Assembly: GCA_025357755.1 (NCBI GenBank)
Contig: JANXOP010000054.1
Location: 21,924 to 85,923 of the forward strand
From: Kofleriaceae bacterium
GTDB taxonomy: Bacteria > Myxococcota_A > Polyangia > Haliangiales > Haliangiaceae
DNA length: 64,000 nt
Direction of reading: 5' to 3'
A program made the translations under genes and the position numbers. The notes beneath the pieces are model-generated. The model searched no databases. It was not told where the DNA came from and saw only the letters and a program-made list of their open reading frames with translations. Shown one piece after another: positions 56,670 to 64,000 of this stretch; the first letter of the stretch is position 1; each line of letters begins with the position of its first letter.

Positions 56670-58964
56670 ATGAACCACGCGCCGATGCGAACGCTACTCT
56701 CCGGCCTGCTGGGCCTCTGCTGCATGGTCAGCGTTGCGACTGCCAATACCGATGGTACGGCGACAGCGGCGCTCTCCGACGGAACGAACCTCTCGTTCAA
56801 CCACCTCTTCCTGCACGAGAACAACACCAAGGCGAACACCCAGCCCATCCACGACCCGGACTCGGTCTATCAGTATTTCAACTACGCGCACTGCCAGTGC
56901 TCGATTCCTGGGGTCGCGCAGAAGTCGCCGTACTACGAGAACGCGTTCTCGTACTTGATCCTGCTGAGCAGCGCTTCGTCGACGATTCATCAGCCGCTCC
57001 AGATCTGGACCGGTACCGGATGTGACGACACGGTCATGCGGCCGATGAACTGTCACCAGATCAGCAGTGCCGGCGTGACCGATATCGCAGCGATCAGCAC
57101 GGTCGGCGTCACCCCGAGCGTGCCGATCTGGGAGCTCATGAACCCGGAGCCGCTCGCCACGGGCGTCGCGCCTACGTGCACGCAGCGCATCCTCTCCGCG
57201 AACGAATGGGCGATCGCCGACACGATGGGTGCCGGCACGCCCGACTTCTTTCTCGCGCAATCGATCGCGACCGATTCCTTGCCGCCGCCACTGCCGACCC
57301 AGTTCAAGGCCAACGGCGCCGAGAACGCGATCGCGATCTCGTGGACCGCGCCCGCCAGCAACCAGACCGACATCTATGCGTACCAGGCCCTCTGCGCGAA
57401 GGCGTCGGATGGCACGCCGGCGCTCGCGACCAGGTCGAACGATCCGCGCTACTCCACCGCGCGCAACCTGTGCGGCGCCACGATCGATGGTGCCGATATC
57501 GCGCTCACGACGAGCGTGATCACGGTGGCGGGCACGGGTAGCGGTAGCGGTAGCGGCGGCAGCGCGGACGCCGCCGTCGATGCCGCGGTGGATGACGGCG
57601 GCACTCCGATCGTGACGATTCCCGCCGCGCTTCGCCAGCTCGATCCGAGCTTCATCTGCAGCGAGGTCCAGAGCCAGACCGCGACGTCGATGCGGATCGA
57701 CGGGCTCGCGAACGGCGTCGCGTACAACGTCGTCGTCCTCGCGATCGATCGCTCCGGCAATGCGACCGGGACCGTGTTCGACAAGACGCTCACGCCGCAA
57801 CCGGTCACCGATTTCTGGGAAGACCTCCACGACAAGGGCGATGACATCCAGGGCGGCTTCTGCCTGATCGCGGATACCTACGGTGACAACAACCCGCTGA
57901 CCCAGACGCTGCGCTCGTTCCGCGACAACACGCTCGCCGACAGCGTGTATGGCCGCTGGTTGAGCCGCGCCTACTACGCGACGCTCGCCCCTCTCGGTCA
58001 GTACGTCCAAGATCACCTCACGCTGCGCATCCTCAGCGGCATCCTCCTCGTGCCATTGGTCGCGCTCGCGCTGCTCTGGCACCTGCTCACGTTGCCCGGC
58101 CTCTTGCTGCTGTTCGGCATCGTGTACTTCCGTCGACGCCTGATGAAGTCGCGCCTCGGCTCGCAGGTCGCCGCCGCCACGACCGTCACGCTGGTCTTGT
58201 TCTCTTCGAGTCACGCCCATGCGCAGTCGCCGTACTGGGAAGATCAAACCACCGGGAACGATACCGATGCGCCATACGTCCCCGGCGAAGTCGATCTCAC
58301 GTGGCACGTCAGCCTGGGTATCGGCCCCTACACGCCCGCGATCGATTCGCAGACCACCGTTCGGAACAACGGCGGACAGGGTCCGTACGAAGCCATGTTC
58401 GGCGGCTACGAGTTGATGCCGACCCTCACTGTCGATCGCTACCTGTGGACCGGCTTCGGCCAGCTCGGGGTCGGGCTCTCCGTCGGTTACATCGGCAAGA
58501 CCGCGCACGCGTACACGTTGGGCTCGGACCCGATGGACAAAGGTCGCGAGCGCTCGCCCGGCGACGAGACTTCGTTCCGCATGCTCCCGTTTCAGCTCAC
58601 CGCGATCTATCGGTTCTCCTACCTCGACGATAACTACGGCATCCCGATCATCCCGTACCTGCGCGGTGGTTTTGGCTACTACGTGTGGTGGGCCACGGCG
58701 CCCGACGGCAGCTTCTCGACCGACCCCAAGGACGCACACAACAAAGCGCGCGGCGCGACGGACGGGCTCGTTGCCGCGGTTGGCATTGCGCTTCGCCTCG
58801 AGCGGATCGATGCGAGCGCCGCACAATCGATGCACGAGAGCGGCCTCGAGCACGCGGGCTTCTTCGGTGAGGTCAACGCGGGCTGGGTCGATGGGTTCGG
58901 TCGCTCGTCGAAGCTCGATGTCGGCGCGACCACATGGTTCGCAGGTATCGATTTCGAGTTTTAG
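56670..58964 (+). CDS. Fusion of secreted anchored protein and outer-membrane beta-barrel
   Basis: 764 residues from ATG 56670 (ATG 56685 also possible). First part: signal peptide (MRTLLSGLLGLCCMVSVATA), beta-rich secreted domain with a GSGSGSGG linker and an Fn3-like stretch (AISWTAPASNQTDIY), then a hydrophobic span near 450-480 ended by FRRRLMKSR, as in MYXO-CTERM anchors. Second part: Met492 (58143) begins a new signal-peptide-like sequence (MKSRLGSQVAAATTVTLVLF, ending HAHAQ) followed by a 250-residue barrel ending in WFAGIDFEF. The two halves look like neighbouring genes joined in frame. No start signal was found before Met492. Confidence 0.75.
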   Translation: MNHAPMRTLLSGLLGLCCMVSVATANTDGTATAALSDGTNLSFNHLFLHENNTKANTQPIHDPDSVYQYFNYAHCQCSIPGVAQKSPYYENAFSYLILLSSASSTIHQPLQIWTGTGCDDTVMRPMNCHQISSAGVTDIAAISTVGVTPSVPIWELMNPEPLATGVAPTCTQRILSANEWAIADTMGAGTPDFFLAQSIATDSLPPPLPTQFKANGAENAIAISWTAPASNQTDIYAYQALCAKASDGTPALATRSNDPRYSTARNLCGATIDGADIALTTSVITVAGTGSGSGSGGSADAAVDAAVDDGGTPIVTIPAALRQLDPSFICSEVQSQTATSMRIDGLANGVAYNVVVLAIDRSGNATGTVFDKTLTPQPVTDFWEDLHDKGDDIQGGFCLIADTYGDNNPLTQTLRSFRDNTLADSVYGRWLSRAYYATLAPLGQYVQDHLTLRILSGILLVPLVALALLWHLLTLPGLLLLFGIVYFRRRLMKSRLGSQVAAATTVTLVLFSSSHAHAQSPYWEDQTTGNDTDAPYVPGEVDLTWHVSLGIGPYTPAIDSQTTVRNNGGQGPYEAMFGGYELMPTLTVDRYLWTGFGQLGVGLSVGYIGKTAHAYTLGSDPMDKGRERSPGDETSFRMLPFQLTAIYRFSYLDDNYGIPIIPYLRGGFGYYVWWATAPDGSFSTDPKDAHNKARGATDGLVAAVGIALRLERIDASAAQSMHESGLEHAGFFGEVNAGWVDGFGRSSKLDVGATTWFAGIDFEF

Positions 58965-58992
58965 CGATCCCGATCGGCGCCGACGATCGGCG

Positions 58993-59577
58993 CTACGCTC
59001 GGATCTCGGCGACGATCAGGTGCGGGGCGCCGACCAGCTCGAGCGTGCCGTCAACGCCCTTCTGCAGCAGGCCGAAGGCCGTCACGCGCGCGCCCGAGAC
59101 GATCACTCCTTCGAGTATCTCCTGCGTCTTGTCGAGGTTCGCCGCGAGAATGCCCGCGCCGAACACCCGGTTCGGGCCCGAGGTGGCGACCGTCACGGGT
59201 GCGAGCAGGACGACGACCTCGACCGACTCGTTCGCGACGATCCGAACGCGTCCGGTCGCATCTTCGAGCACGAACGAGCTCGCGCGCACGCTCCGTTCTA
59301 GTCGCCGCACCCGCTGGCCACGACTGGTCTTCTCCCATCGCTCTCCGACCGCGATCACGCACGGTGTCCCCGAGAATGGACCCGCGACCCGCGCGTCGCC
59401 ATCAAGCGTGGTGGTCCCGACCAAACGCACGACGTTGCCGATGGTGGAGCTCGCGATCTCTGTGGTCGCCACGGCGTGCAGCTGGCGTAGCGTGGCCGCG
59501 CGCCGGTTCGCCAGGATCGCGGCCGTGATCGCCCCCACACCCCCCATCACCAAAAATGCCAGCGCAGATCCAGGCAT
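58993..59577 (-). CDS. Membrane protein with GIDE-like domain
   Basis: 194 residues from ATG 59577; the upstream frame has no coding character. One N-terminal membrane helix (MPGSALAFLVMGGVGAITAAI) is followed by a beta-rich domain with VVRLVGTTTLDGDARVAGPFSGTPCV and DATGRVRIV motifs, resembling the GIDE/MULAN beside-membrane domain. A C-terminal TM helix is weak (VVVLLAPVTVATSG). A role in membrane stress signalling is only a guess. TACCGT lies nine bases before the ATG. Confidence 0.6.
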   Translation of the reverse strand: MPGSALAFLVMGGVGAITAAILANRRAATLRQLHAVATTEIASSTIGNVVRLVGTTTLDGDARVAGPFSGTPCVIAVGERWEKTSRGQRVRRLERSVRASSFVLEDATGRVRIVANESVEVVVLLAPVTVATSGPNRVFGAGILAANLDKTQEILEGVIVSGARVTAFGLLQKGVDGTLELVGAPHLIVAEIRA

Positions 59578-59823
59578 GCACCGCGGACGGTAGCACGCAC
59601 GCGGGAGACCTCGGCGCCGCATCACGCCAGGCTCGGCCCGATGCCATCGCCGCGAGCGCGACGGCGTGATTCGCGCACTGGTGGTTGTGGGACTTGTCGT
59701 GCGTCTGATGCGATCCTGCTCGTTGATCGATCTGGTATCGCGTCGTCCTCCGACGATGCATCGTGGTCGAGCAGCTTCACCTGCGCGGTAGTCACCGAGC
59801 CCGGGCCCCGGGCGCCGACGACG

Positions 59824-59852
59824 TTGACAGCGAACACCGGCTTCGATAGACA
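59824..59852 (+). promoter_or_regulatory. Near-consensus promoter of the 59859 lipoprotein gene
   Basis: TTGACA (59824-59829), 17 bases, TAGACA (59847-59852), then six bases to ATG 59859. A leaderless start is implied; the upstream 59578-59823 holds no gene I can support. Confidence 0.65.
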
Positions 59853-59858
59853 CAGCGC

Positions 59859-60419
59859 ATGAGGATTGATCGCACGGTGTTGTTCGTCGTCGCACTGTGC
59901 GGTTTCGCAGCCTGTGTTCACGCTCCCCCGCTGCCTGCGGCCGTGGAGCCAACCCCTGCGCCGGCACTCCGACACGCGGAGCACGCGGTCGCCGTTCTGG
60001 TTACGTCGACGCCCGAGGTTGCCTCGTTCCGGGTCGTGCTTCAGCGTTCACTCGGACAGGCTGGATTCGAGATCGCGACGACACCCAGGAACGACGTGAT
60101 CACGATCGCGCTGGTCGGCGGCGGCTCGGGCACCTCCGGATCGCAACTCGCACCGTGGGGCGGCTCCGCGTCGTTTGCGAGCCAGTCGAGCAAGCTCGAC
60201 GTCACGCTGTCGACACAGGGCATGCTCCGCGACGAGCTCCAGAGTCAGGTCAGCTACTCGATCGTCCAGCATGAAAGAGAGTCGTTCGACGTGTTCAACA
60301 AGCGCGTCGCAGATGCGGGCGATCGGGCCTACGAGTACCTCGCGCACGACGTCACGAATCAGCTGATCACGCGGCTTCCGAAGATCGCCGCCGCGACCCC
60401 TCCGGTCCCAGCCAACTGA
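59859..60419 (+). CDS. Lipoprotein of unknown function
   Basis: 186 residues. The leader MRIDRTVLFVVALCGFAACVH has a lipobox (FAAC). The mature part begins with a Pro/Ala-rich linker and then a mixed alpha/beta region (VAVLVTSTPEVASFRVVLQRSLGQAGFEI) reminiscent of the LPS-assembly or DUF4136 kind of small envelope lipoprotein, without certainty. A near-consensus promoter ends six bases before the ATG. It is followed after 203 bp by the first glycine-rich lipoprotein gene. Confidence 0.65.
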   Translation: MRIDRTVLFVVALCGFAACVHAPPLPAAVEPTPAPALRHAEHAVAVLVTSTPEVASFRVVLQRSLGQAGFEIATTPRNDVITIALVGGGSGTSGSQLAPWGGSASFASQSSKLDVTLSTQGMLRDELQSQVSYSIVQHERESFDVFNKRVADAGDRAYEYLAHDVTNQLITRLPKIAAATPPVPAN

Positions 60420-60622
60420 CTGGACGCGCGTTACGGTTTCCAACTTCGCTCGGCGACCTCGACGCCGCTGGGATGTACGCGCCTTCGGCCCGCCTCGCGC
60501 TTTTGGGCGCCGCTCCCATGGACGCCCGTTTTTAAAGGTTGTGGCCCCGTATGCGCCGCGGTCGAAGCCTACGCGCAGTCTGCCCGTATCGACTTCGAGC
60601 TCTGACGCGATACCATTCAGCG

Positions 60623-61768
60623 GTGCTGCGCGCTCTCTCGTTGTTGTGCTTGTTGTTGCCCGCGTGCGACGCGGTCTTTCGGCTCGACCATCTCTCGGCC
60701 GATGCTCGTGGCAGCATCAGCGTCGATAGTTCGAGCACGGGCATCGACGCGTACGTGCCACCGTGCGTGGGCAAGATGATGGGCAAGAACGGTGGCACGA
60801 CGACGGCGCCGAAGGGGATGTTCTCGACCTGCGTGCCCGACGGCGAAGCGGACGTCCAGCTCACGGGGGCGCTCGATACGAGCACCAGCTGCGACGTGAC
60901 GACGGAGTCCAACGGGATTCCCGTTTGCGTGAAGTACGGTGGCACGATCAAGCTCTCGGCCCTCACGGTCACCGGGACCCGCGCGCTCGTGATCGCGACG
61001 CAGGGAACGATCACGATCGCGGGTACGATCGACGTACGGAATCGGGGCAGCGGCAACGCTGGTTGTACGAACACCCCGGGCACGCCCGACCCGAACGGTG
61101 GCTCGGGTGGTGCCGGCGGTGGCTTTGCGACGCTCGGGGGCCACGGCGGGGCGAGCGGCAAAGCAGGTGGAATCGCCGGCGGCCCGCAAAATACTCCCAC
61201 CGAGTTGCGGTTCGGGTGCGCAGGGAAAGACGGTGGCGGCGACGCCCAGGTCGCCGGTGGAATCGGTGGTCCGAGCGGCGGAACGATCTATCTGATCGCG
61301 AACGACATCGACATCATGCCGACCGGCGGCATCGACGCCTCGGGCGAGGGTGGCGTCGGCGGTCAGCTACCGACCACGGGCGGTGGCGGTGGCGGTGGTG
61401 GCGGCGGGTCCGGTGGACTGATCGGCTTCGATGCCGTGATCATCAAGACGACGGCTGGCGCGACAGGCGCGTTCTCTGCCAACGGCGGTGGTGGCGGCGG
61501 CGGCAACAACAATATTGCTGGAACGGGCGCGCGGACGCTGACCACCTCCACCGCCGGGCCAGCGGGCGGGATGGGAGGCGCGAACTCCGGCAATGGTGGA
61601 GCGGGTGGTGCCGGGGCCGTCGAGGGTTCAGCGGGCGGCGACAAGGCCGCGACCGTGCACGGTACGGGCGGTGGCGGCGGCGGTGGTACGGGTTGGTTCG
61701 TGATCTACGCCCGGACAAACTTCCCCAGCTTCACGAGCCCGTCGCCCGCGCCGGTCGTCGGCAGCTAG
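60623..61768 (+). CDS. Glycine-rich repeat lipoprotein, copy 1
   Basis: 381 residues from GTG 60623. The leader (MLRALSLLCLLLPACDAVFR) has a lipobox. After 180 residues of ordinary beta-rich sequence (CVGKMMGKNGG, CVKYGG, TGTRALVIATQGTITIAG) comes a Gly-rich region with runs of seven to ten Gly (GGGGGGGGGG near 280) separated by short beta strands (GGTIYLIANDI, GTGWFVIYART). The pattern fits a beta-helix or adhesin-like surface protein. The paralogue at 61896 shares almost all motifs. TACCAT lies six bases before the GTG. Confidence 0.8.
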   Translation: MLRALSLLCLLLPACDAVFRLDHLSADARGSISVDSSSTGIDAYVPPCVGKMMGKNGGTTTAPKGMFSTCVPDGEADVQLTGALDTSTSCDVTTESNGIPVCVKYGGTIKLSALTVTGTRALVIATQGTITIAGTIDVRNRGSGNAGCTNTPGTPDPNGGSGGAGGGFATLGGHGGASGKAGGIAGGPQNTPTELRFGCAGKDGGGDAQVAGGIGGPSGGTIYLIANDIDIMPTGGIDASGEGGVGGQLPTTGGGGGGGGGGSGGLIGFDAVIIKTTAGATGAFSANGGGGGGGNNNIAGTGARTLTTSTAGPAGGMGGANSGNGGAGGAGAVEGSAGGDKAATVHGTGGGGGGGTGWFVIYARTNFPSFTSPSPAPVVGS

Positions 61769-61840
61769 ACTCGCAGCGAATTGCTCGAGAAGTGCGTGAA
61801 TAGTCCACCCGCAGCGGAGTCGGTCATTCACCTCGACGAG

Positions 61841-61886
61841 GTCGGCGCGACCACGTTGCCGGTCTCGACTTCGAGTTTTAGCGATA
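61841..61886 (+). pseudogene. Remnant of an outer-membrane barrel gene 3' end
   Basis: GTCGGCGCGACCAC (61841-61854) is identical to 58921-58934 in the barrel ORF, and CGACTTCGAGTTTTAGCGAT (61866-61885) differs by one base from its end (58950-58969). Between them the remnant is four bases shorter, which breaks the frame. The barrel's last coding motif, GIDFEF and stop, is therefore duplicated upstream of glycine-rich copy 2. Confidence 0.6.
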
Positions 61887-61895
61887 TCATCCTGC

Positions 61896-63053
61896 GTGCT
61901 GCGCCCTCTGCTGTTGCTGTGTTTGATGCCCGCGTGTGACGCGATCTTTCGGATCGACCATGTCTCGGTCGATGCGCGAGGCAGCGGCGGCGCCGATGGA
62001 GCGGACATGCCGGTTCCCGACGCCATCCTGCCATGCGTCGGCAAGGTGATGGGCAAGAACGGCGGCACGCTAGCGGCGCCGAAGGGGATGTTCTCGACCT
62101 GCGTGCCCAGCAACGAACCAGACGTCCCGCTCACGGGGACGCTCGATACCGACAGCAACTGCGACGTGATGACGGAGTCCAACGGGATTGGCGTGTGTGT
62201 GAAGTACGGTGGCGCGATCAGCCTCTCGGCCCTCACGGTCACCGGGACCCGCGCGCTCGTGATCGCGACGCAGGGAACGATCACCATCGCCGGTTTGGTC
62301 GACGTGCAAAATCACGGCACCGCAGACGCGGGTTGCCAGAACACCTCGGGCACATCTGACGCGGCCGGCGGTTCCGGTGGTGCCGGCGGTGGTTTTGCCA
62401 CGTCAGGCGGCAACGGCGGCGCGGCCAGAATGCAATCCGGTGGATTCGGTGGCGGCCCGCAAAATCCCCCACAGATGTTGCGGTTCGGGTGCGCAGGGAG
62501 GGAGGGTGGCAGCGACGGCGCTGACCTCGGCGGAGTCGGTGGCCCGAGTGGCGGAACGATCTATTTGATCGCGAACGAGATCGACGTCGCGCCGACGGGT
62601 GGCATCGACGCCTCGGGCGAAGGTGGCGGCGGCGGTGTGTCAGCAACCAGCACGGGCGGTGGGGGTGGTGGGGGTGGAGGGGGATCGGGCGGATTGATCG
62701 GCTTCGATGCCCTGACGATCAAGACGAAGACGACGATGACAGGCGCGTTCTCTGCCAACGGCGGTGGTGGCGGCGGCGGCAACAACAATCTCGCGGCAAT
62801 GGGCGCGGGGTCGCGGACGTCGACCACATCCACGAGCTCGCCGGCTGGAGGGATGGGCGGCACGACCTCTGGCAATGGTGGCGCTGGCGGTGCGGGTTTA
62901 GTGGACGGAACGGTCGGCGCCGGCACGGCCGCGAACACCGCGCATGGTGCGGGTGGTGGTGGCGGCGGTGGTACCGGATGGTTCGTGCTCTACCACCGGG
63001 GAAGCGTAGCCACCTTCACGAACGCGTCGCCCGCTCCGGTCACCGGCAGCTAG
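61896..63053 (+). CDS. Glycine-rich repeat lipoprotein, copy 2
   Basis: 385 residues from GTG 61896. Lipoprotein leader MLRPLLLLCLMPACDAIFR. The same layout as copy 1: Cys-bearing head (PCVGKVMGKNGG, STCVPSNE), TGTRALVIATQG module, then Gly-rich beta-helix-like body with poly-Gly runs and GTGWFVLYHRG at the end. TATCAT lies five bases before the GTG. A remnant of another gene's 3' end lies just upstream (61841-61886). Both copies probably make surface structures; no function is known. Confidence 0.8.
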   Translation: MLRPLLLLCLMPACDAIFRIDHVSVDARGSGGADGADMPVPDAILPCVGKVMGKNGGTLAAPKGMFSTCVPSNEPDVPLTGTLDTDSNCDVMTESNGIGVCVKYGGAISLSALTVTGTRALVIATQGTITIAGLVDVQNHGTADAGCQNTSGTSDAAGGSGGAGGGFATSGGNGGAARMQSGGFGGGPQNPPQMLRFGCAGREGGSDGADLGGVGGPSGGTIYLIANEIDVAPTGGIDASGEGGGGGVSATSTGGGGGGGGGGSGGLIGFDALTIKTKTTMTGAFSANGGGGGGGNNNLAAMGAGSRTSTTSTSSPAGGMGGTTSGNGGAGGAGLVDGTVGAGTAANTAHGAGGGGGGGTGWFVLYHRGSVATFTNASPAPVTGS

Positions 63054-63388
63054 TCGAACATCACGCTGAACATGATCGCGCAGGTTGAGGATCATACGAA
63101 CCGGGCTAGTTGCGAGGGGACTGGGTTCTACTCGAGCGAACATCGAAACCGAGGGGAATCGAGCTCGTCATTCGTCTTATAGGGTGATTGGTCAGGCGCT
63201 GCTCGCCTGAATCGCGTCGACTCGACTGACGACCTCACGCGGTCATGTGGTCTCCGGCAGGATCGATTCTCGATCCTCGGGCGTTTCTCAGCAGCCTCGC
63301 GCCCATCGAAGACGCTTCGCGCGCTCCCGCGGTCTGCCGCGCCGGCGACCTGGTCATCGTGCGCAGCTGTAGAGCAGGGCTAGGTCAC
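63054..63388. other. Gene-free stretch of 335 bp
   Basis: No ORF with coding character, RNA gene or strong promoter was recognised. A hairpin with 8-bp arms AGGATCGA and TCGATCCT and a three-base loop lies at 63259-63277; it has no clear T-tract on either side. A short direct repeat (AGGTCACTC, AGGTCACTC) is at 63382-63399 at the 3' end of the HNH gene. Confidence 0.6.

Positions 63389-64000
<612 letters not shown>

Larger units (their letters stand above)
60623..63053 (+). repeat. Tandem duplication of a glycine-rich lipoprotein gene
   Basis: Two about 1.15-kb genes (60623-61768 and 61896-63053) encode proteins alignable over their whole length, with identical motifs such as MGKNGGT, TVTGTRALVIATQGTITIAG, GGPSGGTIYLIAN and GAFSANGGGGGGG. 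Sequences upstream of both starts also match (GACTTCGAG near 60591 and 61867). The duplication is older than a strain-level event because many synonymous and amino-acid changes separate the copies. Confidence 0.9.

Noticed and set aside
59578..59823. Small frames in the gap before the lipoprotein at 59859 (for example 59641-59862)
   Set aside because: They are Arg/Ser-rich, lack start signals and run through the promoter of the next gene.

Overview
The window looks like chromosomal DNA of a myxobacterium (phylum Myxococcota). The evidence is high GC, many lipoproteins with LxAC-type lipoboxes, Oar-like TonB-dependent receptors, Ser/Thr kinases with C-terminal membrane anchors, CarboxypepD-like repeat proteins, TSP3 calcium repeats and GTG-rich starts. 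The exact family cannot be fixed from the sequence; a relative of Haliangiales/Kofleriaceae/Polyangia is an inference. No rRNA, tRNA, CRISPR array, prophage or insertion sequence was found. About 58 genes fill the window, and only one gene-free stretch exceeds 300 bp (63054-63388).

Layout. 1-3.7 kb: end of a di-haem cytochrome c gene followed by two lipoprotein genes with overlapping stops and starts. 3.8-7.9 kb (minus): radA, two TPR-type genes and a membrane/coiled-coil protein. 8.0-13.1 kb (minus): an SbsA/Ig-like lipoprotein and a 1105-residue Oar-like TonB-dependent receptor in one operon. 13.3-16.5 kb (minus): cinA-thpR-recA. 16.6-18.3 kb: a PP2C phosphatase coupled to YceI-like and lipoprotein genes. 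18.4-25.8 kb: PLD-like lipoprotein, fur, xseB-ispA-(FHA-GGDEF), a soluble lytic transglycosylase, and a Ser/Thr kinase with an SDR. 26.6-35.7 kb: secreted proteins of unknown role, a second Ser/Thr kinase, bfr/bfd iron storage with a candidate Fur box, and a divergent lipoprotein pair including an alpha/beta hydrolase. 35.7-44.2 kb: glutamate dehydrogenase, an RsmB-type rRNA methyltransferase, a CelD/GNAT acyltransferase, a metallophosphatase, rpmE and prfA. 44.3-48.9 kb: a frameshifted CarboxypepD/PDZ repeat gene and two thioredoxin-fold proteins. 49-52.2 kb: a FadR-like TetR regulator with etfBA, then a BI-1 membrane protein. 52.3-59 kb: MoxR, DUF58 and TgpA-type transglutaminase genes, followed by an ORF that seems to fuse an anchored secreted protein to an outer-membrane barrel. 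59-63 kb: a GIDE-like membrane protein, a lipoprotein and a tandem pair of glycine-rich lipoproteins. 63.4-64 kb: an HNH endonuclease with a RuvA-C-like tail, cut by the window end.

Four observations stand out. (1) Many genes have a TANNNT-like -10 element only 5-9 nt before the start codon and no Shine-Dalgarno, implying widespread leaderless mRNAs. (2) The tetR-etfB-etfA operon starts with a perfect inverted repeat whose half-sites and spacing match the Bacillus FadR operator, inside a near-consensus promoter. (3) The 44.5-47.4 kb gene carries a one-base deletion that splits a 982-residue protein. (4) One ORF contains an internal signal peptide, as if two neighbouring genes had fused, and a decayed copy of its 3' end lies upstream of the second glycine-rich paralogue.
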